Positions 1 to 6,139 are shown, numbered from the stretch's first letter. The stretch is DNA of 7,913 nt from Gammaproteobacteria bacterium (GCA_030830945.1 JAURLY010000140.1:1-7913); one strand, 5' to 3'. The notes: generated by a model from the sequence alone, not told the origin. Program-made: numbers and translations.

Positions 1-411
1 GCGCCCTTCATCTGCTACGAGGTGGTGTACCCGGACTTCGTGCGCCGCCAGGCCCGTGACGCGGATTTCCTGGTAACGATCAGCAACGATACCTGGTTTG
101 GTGCATCCTGGGGCCCGCTTCAGCATCTGCAGATGGCCGCCATGCGCGCGCTCGAAAACGGCCGCTACCTGGTGCGGGCGACCAACAACGGCGTGTCCGC
201 CATCATCGATGAAAAGGGCAATATCCTGTCCCGCACGGGACAGTTCCGAGCTGAAGTACTGCGTGGGGAAGTTCAGGTATTCTCGGGACGCACGCCCTTT
301 TCACGCTGGGGATCCTGGCCGATGCTGATGCTATGTGTGACGATCATGGCAATCAACCGGCAAAAATACATGGAAAAATTGAGGACATCCCTTCGACGGA
401 ATATGGTCTGA
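1..411 (+). CDS. lnt: Apolipoprotein N-acyltransferase, C-terminal part (5' end outside window)
   Basis: This is the last 136 residues of Lnt, the inner-membrane enzyme that adds the third acyl chain to the N-terminal cysteine of apolipoproteins, using phospholipid as donor on the periplasmic face. The reading frame is open from base 1, so the gene begins upstream. The fragment opens with the nitrilase-fold catalytic Cys in the motif FICYE (Cys codon 13-15). It continues with the conserved block ISNDTWFG, then LQHLQMAAMRALENGR and VRATNNGVSA, all hallmarks of the family. A hydrophobic stretch near the end (WGSWPMLMLCVTIM) fits the last membrane helix, followed by a basic tail. The catalytic Glu and Lys are upstream and not visible. 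It is GC-rich compared with the rest of the window and runs convergently into the pilus operon. It is an ordinary housekeeping gene that marks the core-genome side of the window. Confidence 0.95.
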   Translation, partial: APFICYEVVYPDFVRRQARDADFLVTISNDTWFGASWGPLQHLQMAAMRALENGRYLVRATNNGVSAIIDEKGNILSRTGQFRAEVLRGEVQVFSGRTPFSRWGSWPMLMLCVTIMAINRQKYMEKLRTSLRRNMV

Positions 412-465
412 TATCGTCTCTATTACTTTATTTTGACTAATTTCTATATAGCCCGGACTCTTTTT

Positions 466-2850
466 TTAGAGGCATGACAGAGCTCCCAGAAAATATACCT
501 GTTTATCTTGATTAGTGAGGGCCGGTAATTTAACCGTACAGGTTTCCTGCCCTTTGCGCAGGTTCAGGACTGCGGACTCGGAATCGATCTCCGCCTGGAA
601 ATATCCGTTTTCGTCAGTTGTCGCAAAGCCTTCTGCGTTGGCTATCAGCGCGTTGGCAATAGTGTTCCCTTCTGCATCCCTGATCTGGCCAACAAGGACA
701 GTTATTGACTTTGCCGTCCAGGCGAGATCGACAACATTGCCCGGATAAAGTGTGTGGGTGTAGGTTTCGCCGGAAAGCACTACAAGGTCATTGCCTATGC
801 TTTCCACGTGTATTTTGTAGGTCTTGTAGGCAGCCAGCGGGATGAAGGTTTTTTTGCCGCCCCCGAGCGTTGCCTTTACGACGCCATCTACCATCACGTT
901 GAATTGAGCATCGAGGCTCTTGTCACCTTTCACTTCGACAATCACACCACTGCTGTAATTCTTGCCGTTACCAACCTTATTGCTTTTGAAATTGGTCAGG
1001 AAACTCGTGTTAAGCCCGCCAGTAAACTCTGTCAGCCCGGCATCCATGACGTGGCGCGCCGATAAATCGGTACTGCCCCAGGAGCGCTCTGCTTCCATTC
1101 TGGCCATTACTGACTGTCTTGTATCGGCGTCAGCGCGCAGAGAGTAGTAGGTATTGTGCTGAGCGGACTGCCTGTGTGCCCATCTGGTCTGCCAACTGCC
1201 ACCAAAATCGCCGATGCCGGAATCCGGATTGTTGACCAGTGCCACACGCGGGTTAAAGATGCTGTCCCTGTTTCCGCGACCAAGGTTGTAATTGAAGGCA
1301 AGCAAGCCAAGCAATTCACCATTGTTTCTCGACAATTCGAAACTGCTGGAAAAACGCCCGCCACCGGTACGTATCGGGTTGCCCCTGAAGCGCAAGCCAT
1401 AATTTGACTGGTTATACTGGTTCAGTGTACTCGCTTCGCGGTAAAACACTGAAGTCACACCGAACCTGTGCCTAAGATCTAGGGTGGACGATATTTGCGC
1501 ACCCATGGCGCCAGGCAGAATGCTTTCACTGCGGCCAATGGATTTTTGCGCACTAAGATTGAAACTGATGTTTTCCCTTTCGTAGCGATAACCGAGATTA
1601 AAAGCGGCTGCACCGGTTTGCTGTAATGCCGTACCGATCTGGTATTCATGATTGATGCCGCGATGATAGAGGGCGCCCTCAACTGCCGCGGTATTATCCT
1701 GGTAGGAAAATGCCAGGCTGGCGCTGCTCTGGTCTGTCACCCTCCGTGTTAAACCAGCACGCAGAAATGAATCGTCCATCTCGTTATTATCGATTGCGCC
1801 TATAAAAGAAAGATTTCTCTGGTAATAGCTGCCAGCCTGCATGAAATAAAGCGACTGATCCCGCGGCGGCAAGCGTGATGACTTGGCATAGTAATGCTGC
1901 TCGTTGCTGACATTGCCCGCCGAGTCGGTGATCCTGATATCAATGGAATAGGCGCCATGCGGCAAGGCAGAGGTATCCAGTATCTGGTTGCCGGCATCGT
2001 AGTAACTGCTTTCCAACAGAATGCCATCCCGGAATATTTCGATACGGCTGCGTGTCGGCAGGTAAACCTGCACCTGGGAACCCAGGGAGTCCTGCAGATC
2101 TGTCCGGGTATTCAGGGAACTGGAAACCGAAACGCCCAGCATGCGTGAAGCATCCAGAAACCTGAACCCGCCCGTTTCCGGTCTTAGCAGGCCAACACCG
2201 ACCTGGCGCCCGCTAAATTCGCGGACCAGGGACAGTTCATCGAAATTGAAACCCTGGTTATCTGTGTAAAGACTACGAACAGTCACGCGGTTTTCGCCGA
2301 GGGAAAGCACTGTGTTGTTCGCCAGGTTGAAACTGGCCTGGTCAAGACCCAGACCGGAAAAGTAAATGCTGTTGTTACTGATCAGAGAGGCATCAGACGA
2401 AGACGCTGGCAGAAACCGCCCCCGGTCCCCACCCTGGGCATCGAGCAGCGCCGGAGCCACAAACAACCAGATTTGCAGTCTGGAGCGGTTGAAAATAATG
2501 GCGACGGAATCAGTCTCGAGGATGCCGCAGTCAATCTGGTAGTCGGAATGGCAAACCAGGTGCTCGTTTCCGGGCAATGCGGCCGATATCAGGTTTTCCA
2601 ACCCTGCTTCCAACTTCTGGCCCGGAATCAATGGCGCGATCTTGCCGGCCTCCAGCAATTGCACATGCAGGCTGTTGAAACTGACCAGCGATGACCCCAG
2701 GTATTCACCACCATAAAAGATATCCGCCTCAGTAACCTGCTCCTCCGCCAGCTCCTCGAAACCTGCAGGCACACGCTGCTGCGCAGCCACAAACGAGCTC
2801 GCCAGCTGCAGCATCAGGAAAACGATGAAAAGGAAATGTCTGGCCAACAT
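466..2850 (-). CDS. Outer-membrane fimbrial usher, TcfC/CooC (alternate, alpha) class
   Basis: The 794-residue usher is the outer-membrane pore that accepts chaperone-subunit complexes and polymerises the pilus. A signal peptide (about residues 1-24) precedes the N-terminal domain, which starts with VPAGFEEL and DIFYGGEYLGS, a pattern typical of TcfC/CooC/CfaC ushers. Cys100 and Cys108 lie in this domain and may pair. Residues about 259-325 hold the plug/E-set domain (QVYLPTRSRIEIFRDG, AGNQILDTSALPHGAY, AKSSRLPP), the most diagnostic part of the class. A long run of amphipathic beta strands forms the barrel. The C-terminal beta-sandwich domains contain a GNTIANALI...GFATTDENGYF segment and Cys771 and Cys793, which may form a disulfide next to the C-terminus. 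Length is normal for the class. It is the last gene of the operon, 11 bp after the chaperone stop, with only a weak ribosome binding site, so translation is probably coupled. No frameshift is seen. Confidence 0.93.
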   Translation of the reverse strand: MLARHFLFIVFLMLQLASSFVAAQQRVPAGFEELAEEQVTEADIFYGGEYLGSSLVSFNSLHVQLLEAGKIAPLIPGQKLEAGLENLISAALPGNEHLVCHSDYQIDCGILETDSVAIIFNRSRLQIWLFVAPALLDAQGGDRGRFLPASSSDASLISNNSIYFSGLGLDQASFNLANNTVLSLGENRVTVRSLYTDNQGFNFDELSLVREFSGRQVGVGLLRPETGGFRFLDASRMLGVSVSSSLNTRTDLQDSLGSQVQVYLPTRSRIEIFRDGILLESSYYDAGNQILDTSALPHGAYSIDIRITDSAGNVSNEQHYYAKSSRLPPRDQSLYFMQAGSYYQRNLSFIGAIDNNEMDDSFLRAGLTRRVTDQSSASLAFSYQDNTAAVEGALYHRGINHEYQIGTALQQTGAAAFNLGYRYERENISFNLSAQKSIGRSESILPGAMGAQISSTLDLRHRFGVTSVFYREASTLNQYNQSNYGLRFRGNPIRTGGGRFSSSFELSRNNGELLGLLAFNYNLGRGNRDSIFNPRVALVNNPDSGIGDFGGSWQTRWAHRQSAQHNTYYSLRADADTRQSVMARMEAERSWGSTDLSARHVMDAGLTEFTGGLNTSFLTNFKSNKVGNGKNYSSGVIVEVKGDKSLDAQFNVMVDGVVKATLGGGKKTFIPLAAYKTYKIHVESIGNDLVVLSGETYTHTLYPGNVVDLAWTAKSITVLVGQIRDAEGNTIANALIANAEGFATTDENGYFQAEIDSESAVLNLRKGQETCTVKLPALTNQDKQVYFLGALSCL

Positions 2851-2861
2851 ATCGGTTTCTG

Positions 2862-3572
2862 TCAGTCAAAGTACCTGGGAATATTTCCCTGCTCATTCCT
2901 CACCGTATAGGTGAAGGGGCCATCGAAGGGTAGCTCGCTGGTCCAGCTGTTGCCGGCATAGATGCGACGGTCAGGGAGCGTGACACAGTCCTCGGGGTTC
3001 ACAGGGTCGCACTGCTTGCCATCAACAAGCAGAAAATTGGTATTGCCGGAATTGCTGAAACTTGCCGCTTTCGCCTGGCGGGCAAATTCGACGGAACTAG
3101 AAGCCTGGTTTGGCATGTCGATCACCAGTACCTGGTAGGCAACTACGATATCGAGCCTCGATTTTGTGACTTCATTCTGCGAAAGTTCGAGTTCAGCCGG
3201 CGGCTGCACCGGGATGAAATTGACACGGTAGATGATTTCTTCCGCATTTTTCTCACGCAGATTAAGCATCCTGACAACGCTCCTGCCGTTCGGCGGAATG
3301 ATCAGCTTGTTCGGGGTAACCAGGAACTGCGTGCTGGCATCAGGCGCCAGAGGCTCCATGTCCTGATTATCACTGCCAGGTCTGCTGACTCGGTAAGGCT
3401 CAACTTTTACATAAAGAGTTTCTTCGCTGCTGCCATTCATGACCGTGATGTCCTTTCTCGTGACATTCGGGTCATCAAAGACTGCAATGGATGTGTTGAC
3501 AATCAGCTGCGCCAGGACGTCATTGCAAAGCAAGCTCAGCAAAACCAGCAAATATAAGCGAATCTTCTTCAT
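2862..3572 (-). CDS. Periplasmic pilus chaperone, CS1/CFA-I (CooB/CfaA) type
   Basis: This PapD-fold chaperone binds pilin subunits in the periplasm and delivers them to the usher. With the start chosen here it has 236 residues: a signal peptide MKKIRLYLLVLLSLLCNDVLA, then two immunoglobulin-like domains. The first domain carries the subunit-binding edge strand and following loop (FLVTPNKLIIPPNGRSVVRM) and the conserved EIIYRVNFIPV motif. The second contains SNSGNTNFLLVDGKQC and a Cys188/Cys196 pair, matching the layout I recall for CooB. The open frame extends to an ATG at 3596 that overlaps the preceding stop as ATGA. I prefer the ATG at 3572 because it has AGGAA seven bases upstream and gives a standard signal peptide, whereas the upstream ATG has no visible ribosome binding site. 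The gene lies between the third pilin and the usher, as expected for coupled expression. Confidence 0.93.
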   Translation of the reverse strand: MKKIRLYLLVLLSLLCNDVLAQLIVNTSIAVFDDPNVTRKDITVMNGSSEETLYVKVEPYRVSRPGSDNQDMEPLAPDASTQFLVTPNKLIIPPNGRSVVRMLNLREKNAEEIIYRVNFIPVQPPAELELSQNEVTKSRLDIVVAYQVLVIDMPNQASSSVEFARQAKAASFSNSGNTNFLLVDGKQCDPVNPEDCVTLPDRRIYAGNSWTSELPFDGPFTYTVRNEQGNIPRYFD

Positions 3573-3579
3573 GATGTTG

Positions 3580-3584
3580 TTCCT
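3580..3584 (-). promoter_or_regulatory. Ribosome binding site deciding the chaperone start
   Basis: AGGAA on the minus strand, seven bases before the ATG at 3572. It favours this start over the in-frame ATG at 3596, which has no comparable site. Confidence 0.7.
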
Positions 3585-3592
3585 GTTCGTCC

Positions 3593-4132
3593 TCATTCGG
3601 GTTTAACAAGTAAATTGATTTTTCCACCCCGGATCTCGTAACTGTTAACCTGGAGTTCTTCAGTTAGATTTACTGAGATAGGCACCTGGTTATCCGTGGT
3701 GCAATCACCGGGCTGCGCCTTGACCATCCTAGATGTCAGACCACTATTCCCAAGTGTGGCGGAAACGGGATACCTGTTGCCGCCTGCCATGGAGACATAG
3801 GCCGGCATGTTGTCAGTCGACTCGATCGATACTTCGTAGAAACGGTTGTCAATTGAATTCAGGCAAAATGGCACAGACAGGCGATTGTTCGCATTATCAG
3901 AACCCCGCTGTAGGTTACCCAGTACAAACCTGGCTCTATCTGACATGGCATCACTTCGGCCATCGGAATTCACAAAACCTATTACCGAACCCTGCAACTT
4001 TTCAAACGTCACCAGGATATTTCCTGCGCTGATGCTTTCAAGGCCGCCTTCTGAGGTTTGGGCAATGGCCATGCAAGGCACCAGTATCGCGGCAGCCAGT
4101 TGCAGGACTTTTGCGGGGGCAGGCTCTTTCAC
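3593..4132 (-). CDS. Minor (third) fimbrial subunit, divergent pilin
   Basis: A 179-residue secreted pilin-like protein. The start is GTG, overlapping the previous stop as GTGA, so translation is probably coupled. The signal peptide ends in AIA before QTSEGG, the same junction as in the major pilin (AIA before QTQDGS). The mature N-terminus has an alternating hydrophobic strand (Ile39, Val41, Phe43) suited to donor-strand exchange, so it can be incorporated behind another subunit. Cys90 (VPFC) and Cys144 (PGDC) sit at positions equivalent to the major pilin pair. The end (INLLVKPE) parallels the last strand of the other subunits. It lacks the FGTY motif and is otherwise strongly divergent. 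Plausible roles are an adaptor under the tip, a terminator at the base, or a second shaft subunit; the sequence does not decide between them. I recognise the fold family, not a named gene. Confidence 0.82.
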   Translation of the reverse strand: MKEPAPAKVLQLAAAILVPCMAIAQTSEGGLESISAGNILVTFEKLQGSVIGFVNSDGRSDAMSDRARFVLGNLQRGSDNANNRLSVPFCLNSIDNRFYEVSIESTDNMPAYVSMAGGNRYPVSATLGNSGLTSRMVKAQPGDCTTDNQVPISVNLTEELQVNSYEIRGGKINLLVKPE

Positions 4133-5127
4133 TCGGGCTGTACCAGCAGGACGATGGAATCGGAAAAAGTACCTGTTTCGGCAGCAAGTAATGCCTGCTC
4201 CTGGATATTCACAGCAATGGCAGCATTGTTTTGGCCGCCGCAGTCAACCGCAGTGTTGTTACCTACGCCCGAAAGCGAACTGGTGCCAACTTCGAGATAT
4301 GGCTGTTGTACAGAACTATCAACGAATGTCAGTGCGTAATTGATCTTGGCGCCAGTGGCATCCTTAACCAGAAAAAAATTGCCGGAAGCATCCTGATTAG
4401 TTGAAGTGATGGCAATGTTATAGGCGCCATTCAACGCTGTACTGTAAACACAGAAGGATTCACTGGCCGTAATGCTGCCGTTACCGGCATAGGAGCCGAG
4501 ATTGATCGCATCCAGCGCACTGATCTGCACTTCGGAAGCCGATGCTATCGTGAGGCTGACAAAAAAGGAGAATCCGGGATCAAGGGCTGTGCCCGAATAG
4601 CCACCAAGCGAAGAAATCCCGAATGTCCCGCTATAGTTACCGGATGTCTTCGCGGCCAGTTCGTCAGCGTTGATTTCAATTCTGAGCCGGGAGTTTGAAC
4701 CATTCTGGACACAGTTTCTGAATTGACCCAAATGGGAATGGGTTTCATAGGTACTGTCAAACAGTTCGTGGTACATTCCGGCATCTTCTAAAATATCGGT
4801 ATGCATGAAACGGATAGTTACCCTCCTGTTACCAGTTTCGGCAGTGTTGCCGTCCAGGTACAGGTAATAGCTAGAATCACTACCATCACCAGTAACTCCG
4901 AGCCGATAGGGATATCTCTGGCCACTTTTAGGGGGGTTGGGATTCAAGCTATTTGCGGAAGAAACACAGTGGTCATTCTCCAACTGGACAGACCCCGCAC
5001 TGATATATGTGCCAAAGGCATAATCTGCCAGGGTACGAACCTCAACGTGGTCGGTCTGTGCGCTCACAGTACCTGCCAGGAACAGAAGCGCTACAAACCA
5101 TTTACGTGATTGTTTCGTGATAGTCAC
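4129..5127 (-). CDS. Two-domain pilin-fold subunit, probable tip adhesin
   Basis: With the GTG start chosen here it has 332 residues. The signal peptide (MTITKQSRKWFVALLFLAGT then VSA) is followed by two copies of the same pilin-like domain. Domain 1 (about 24-174) has FGTY at 38-41, Cys54, Cys139 and the end motif GNYSGTFGI. Domain 2 (about 184-332) has LGSY at 210-213, Cys226, Cys296 and the end motif GTFSDSIVLLV. Domain 2 is clearly similar to the major pilin (compare SESFCVYS with GDSFCVYR). There is no N-terminal donor-strand extension before domain 1, but a strong alternating strand (Phe186, Phe188, Val190, Leu192, Ile194) sits between the domains. A subunit without an extension can only be first in the fibre, so I infer a tip protein with domain 1 as the possible ligand-binding part. 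The in-frame ATG at 5160 is rejected: it adds a Cys-rich non-signal leader, lacks a ribosome binding site and lies in a hairpin. Confidence 0.88.
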   Translation of the reverse strand: MTITKQSRKWFVALLFLAGTVSAQTDHVEVRTLADYAFGTYISAGSVQLENDHCVSSANSLNPNPPKSGQRYPYRLGVTGDGSDSSYYLYLDGNTAETGNRRVTIRFMHTDILEDAGMYHELFDSTYETHSHLGQFRNCVQNGSNSRLRIEINADELAAKTSGNYSGTFGISSLGGYSGTALDPGFSFFVSLTIASASEVQISALDAINLGSYAGNGSITASESFCVYSTALNGAYNIAITSTNQDASGNFFLVKDATGAKINYALTFVDSSVQQPYLEVGTSSLSGVGNNTAVDCGGQNNAAIAVNIQEQALLAAETGTFSDSIVLLVQPE

Positions 5128-5133
5128 AGTGCA

Positions 5134-5139
5134 CTCTCC
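5134..5139 (-). promoter_or_regulatory. Ribosome binding site deciding the GTG start of the two-domain subunit
   Basis: GGAGAG on the minus strand, six bases before the GTG at 5127. It is the only good Shine-Dalgarno match near the 5' end of this gene and yields a normal signal peptide directly at the N-terminus. Confidence 0.75.
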
Positions 5140-5148
5140 GTATTTACA

Positions 5149-5171
5149 GGACCGACACATAGTGCCGGTCC
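5149..5171 (-). promoter_or_regulatory. Intercistronic stem-loop between the major pilin and two-domain subunit genes
   Basis: On the minus-strand transcript GGACCGGCAC pairs with GTGTCGGTCC across a three-base loop (TAT): ten consecutive pairs, one of them G-U. The plus-strand copy would carry an A-C mismatch, so the pairing suits RNA made in the operon direction. It starts 13 bases after the pilin stop and ends nine bases before the next ribosome binding site. No U-run follows, so it is not a canonical terminator. From knowledge of other fimbrial operons, a mRNA-stabilising or processing element protecting the upstream pilin message is the likely role. Confidence 0.6.
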
Positions 5172-5184
5172 AGAAAAACGGTGA

Positions 5185-5721
5185 TCAGATGGGGTTAACC
5201 AATAGTATCAGGGTGTCAGAGTAAGTATCTGTGGTTGCATCACGGATTTCCTGCTCTGCAATATTGACGTCGATGGACGCATTATCGGTAGAGGAACAAT
5301 CACGAAAGACGCTGCCATTGAAGGTTGAAGAAGCAGCGTTGTAGCTGACTGCTGAAGCTGAAGAGGCACCAGTGGCAGCACCATTCAGGCGAACGGTGTA
5401 TTCAATAGTGTCTGCATTAGAGTCGGTACCAGCCAGTTCAAAGCTGCCATTGCTGGATGTTGGCGTAATGGTATAGCCGTCACCGCCATTGCGGTAAACA
5501 CAGAAGCTGTCGCCCTGATTGATGGCGCCAGTATTGCCAGCACCATAGGTACCGAAGTCGATGGAGTTCAGCGAAGTGATTTCTACGCTGTCCAGTACCT
5601 GTAGGTCAAGGTCGATCTGCCCAGTGCTGGTGGCTCCGAGACTGCCATCCTGAGTCTGCGCAATGGCAAACGCAGATGCCATAGTAGAAAGCAGGAAAAA
5701 TGATTTTGTGATTTTCTTCAT
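5185..5721 (-). CDS. Major fimbrial subunit (pilin)
   Basis: A 178-residue secreted pilin, about 157 residues when mature. The signal peptide is MKKITKSFFLLSTMASAFAI, cleaved after AIA. The mature N-terminus (QTQDGSLGATSTG) leads into an alternating strand (Ile36, Leu38, Leu40, Val42) that fits a donor-strand extension. The globular part has IDFGTY (54-59), Cys74 in SFCVY, Cys142 in RDC, the strand SIDVNIAEQE and the end motif DTYSDTLILLV. It is rich in Ser, Thr, Gly, Asn and Ala and poor in Lys, as usual for polymerising pilins. It is first in the operon, has the best ribosome binding site (AGGAG, seven bases before ATG) and is followed by a stem-loop, all pointing to the abundant shaft subunit. 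The FGTY...C...YSDTLILLV layout recalls the spore coat U/Csu pilin pattern; I infer fold similarity only. The start is well supported. Confidence 0.9.
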   Translation of the reverse strand: MKKITKSFFLLSTMASAFAIAQTQDGSLGATSTGQIDLDLQVLDSVEITSLNSIDFGTYGAGNTGAINQGDSFCVYRNGGDGYTITPTSSNGSFELAGTDSNADTIEYTVRLNGAATGASSASAVSYNAASSTFNGSVFRDCSSTDNASIDVNIAEQEIRDATTDTYSDTLILLVNPI

Positions 5722-5728
5722 GGTATTG

Positions 5729-5733
5729 CTCCT
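5729..5733 (-). promoter_or_regulatory. Strong ribosome binding site of the major pilin
   Basis: AGGAG on the minus strand, seven bases before the ATG at 5721. It is the strongest site in the operon, consistent with high expression of the shaft subunit. Confidence 0.75.
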
Positions 5734-5737
5734 ATTT

Positions 5738-5768
5738 GTAAGTGGTTTTTTTGTACAACGTCACTTAC
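5738..5768. promoter_or_regulatory. Inverted repeat with nested palindrome upstream of the major pilin
   Basis: GTAAGTG (5738-5744) and CACTTAC (5762-5768) are perfect complements around a 17-base spacer. The spacer contains the 8-bp palindrome TTGTACAA (5751-5758). The repeat lies between the sigma-54-like element and the ribosome binding site. If transcription starts about 12 bases after that element, the repeat spans the start site and could be a DNA operator. If the real promoter is further upstream it would be a leader-RNA hairpin. Neither role is proven. Confidence 0.4.
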
Positions 5769-5770
5769 AT

Positions 5771-5825
5771 TTCAAGAAGCATGCCAAGTTCAGCTTAGTT
5801 TCTAGTCAATGTATCTTGTTGATTT
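5771..5825 (-). promoter_or_regulatory. Candidate sigma-54-type promoter module of the pilus operon
   Basis: On the minus strand the box AAATCAACAAGATA (5825-5812) is followed after exactly 24 bases by TTGGCATGCTTCTTGAA (5787-5771). The second element resembles the sigma-54 consensus YTGGCACGRNNNTTGCW, with the correct GG-N10 spacing and TTG, but with T for C after TGGCA, C at the R position, and A for C in the -12 element. The box resembles an IHF site (WATCAANNNNTTR) with an imperfect end, at a position where IHF often bends sigma-54 promoters. The element ends 49 bases before the pilin ATG. The same two elements with the same spacing occur upstream of the small gene at 5969-6100, which is the main support. 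Confidence 0.5.
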
Positions 5826-5830
5826 ACATG

Positions 5831-5836
5831 CTTATA
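5831..5836 (-). promoter_or_regulatory. Weak alternative sigma-70 -10 candidate
   Basis: TATAAG on the minus strand in an AT-rich stretch, five of six bases matching TATAAT. The -35 position about 17 bases upstream has only a poor match (ACGACT). It is listed because it could drive the pilus operon with a longer leader if the sigma-54-like module is instead an activator site. Confidence 0.15.
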
Positions 5837-5898
5837 TTTATTAATAAAAAAATAGTCGTATTTTGTTGTTTTAAAGTGAAATAGTTAATTTGCGATTT

Positions 5899-5910
5899 TT
5901 GTTTCAATTT
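5899..5910. repeat. Left copy of a 12-bp inverted repeat flanking the small gene
   Basis: TTGTTTCAATTT here is the exact reverse complement of AAATTGAAACAA at 6238-6249. The pair encloses the small gene, its promoter module and its terminator. The left copy overlaps a 13-bp palindrome, TTTCAATTTGAAA (5902-5914). Both are AT-rich, so they could be chance matches or binding sites for one protein. Confidence 0.25.
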
Positions 5911-5923
5911 GAAATTACAGGGC

Positions 5924-5950
5924 AAAAAAAAAGGCTCTAAGAGCCTTTTT
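5924..5950. terminator. Bidirectional rho-independent terminator after the small gene
   Basis: GGCTC (5933-5937), a three-base loop TAA and GAGCC (5941-5945) form a stem that is extended by an A-run (5924-5932) pairing with a T-run (5946-5950). Read on the minus strand the hairpin is followed by nine T, a strong terminator beginning 18 bases after the stop of the 43-residue gene. It should separate that transcript, and any read-through from the kinase gene, from the pilus operon. Confidence 0.88.
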
Positions 5951-5968
5951 ATTCAGTGCTAAATATTC

Positions 5969-6100
5969 TTATTGTTTTTGATCATAACCTGCATTAGTTG
6001 CTTGCTTGGGCTGTATTAAAGACACAATGTTGGTTGCAACCTGCTTTTTCAACATCTCTGAATTGGTGACTGCACTTTTGATCAGCTCATACTTACTCAT
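5969..6100 (-). CDS. Small protein of unknown function (43 aa)
   Basis: An ATG-to-TAA frame of 43 residues that begins MSKYELIKSAVTNSEMLKKQ and ends QATNAGYDQKQ. I do not recognise it. Support for a real gene: GGAG (6112-6109) eight bases before the ATG, a promoter-like module 39 bases upstream that matches the one before the pilin gene, and a strong terminator 18 bases after the stop. Together these define a short single-gene transcript. Residues about 3-30 are likely an amphipathic helix; the tail is polar and rich in Gln, Asn and Lys. There is no signal peptide or membrane segment and no Cys, so it is probably cytoplasmic unless exported by a leaderless route. It lies between the hybrid kinase and the pilus operon. 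Possible roles are a small regulator or adaptor of the pilus system, or a peptide signal; these are guesses. Alternatively the segment is a regulatory RNA with an incidental frame. Confidence 0.68.
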   Translation of the reverse strand: MSKYELIKSAVTNSEMLKKQVATNIVSLIQPKQATNAGYDQKQ

Positions 6101-6139
6101 GATATTAACTCCAGTAAACAATTGGTACTAATGAGTAAT

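Noticed and set aside
412..465. Terminator between lnt and the usher
   Set aside because: There are T-runs and a short CTCT/AGAG pairing around an A-run, but no stem long enough to support a terminator in either direction.
754..1065. Plus-strand frame of about 100 codons opposite the usher
   Set aside because: It is antisense to a continuous, well-recognised usher reading frame and shows no family motifs; other frames across 466-5160 are rejected for the same reason.
4073..4132. Lipoprotein signal in the third pilin (Cys20 in ILVPC)
   Set aside because: Pro directly before the Cys breaks the lipobox, and an AIA cleavage site identical to that of the major pilin follows five residues later.
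3846..4343. Plus-strand 165-codon frame opposite the third pilin and two-domain subunit
   Set aside because: It spans the junction of two genuine minus-strand genes, with basic, Pro-rich, non-globular sequence typical of a shadow frame.
5128..5160. Cys-rich N-terminal leader (MCRSCKYGEC) of the two-domain subunit
   Set aside because: It is probably untranslated leader: it has no ribosome binding site, overlaps a stable hairpin, and a GTG with a strong ribosome binding site and signal peptide follows.
5785..5813. Sigma-70 promoter built on TTGACT upstream of the pilin
   Set aside because: TTGACT is a good -35, but the hexamer 17 bases downstream is TGGCAT, matching TATAAT at only three of six positions. 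The sigma-54-like reading shared with the small gene explains more.
5663..5884. Plus-strand 73-codon frame across the pilin start and its upstream region
   Set aside because: It begins inside the pilin signal sequence on the opposite strand, runs through the promoter module, has no ribosome binding site and encodes low-complexity hydrophobic sequence.
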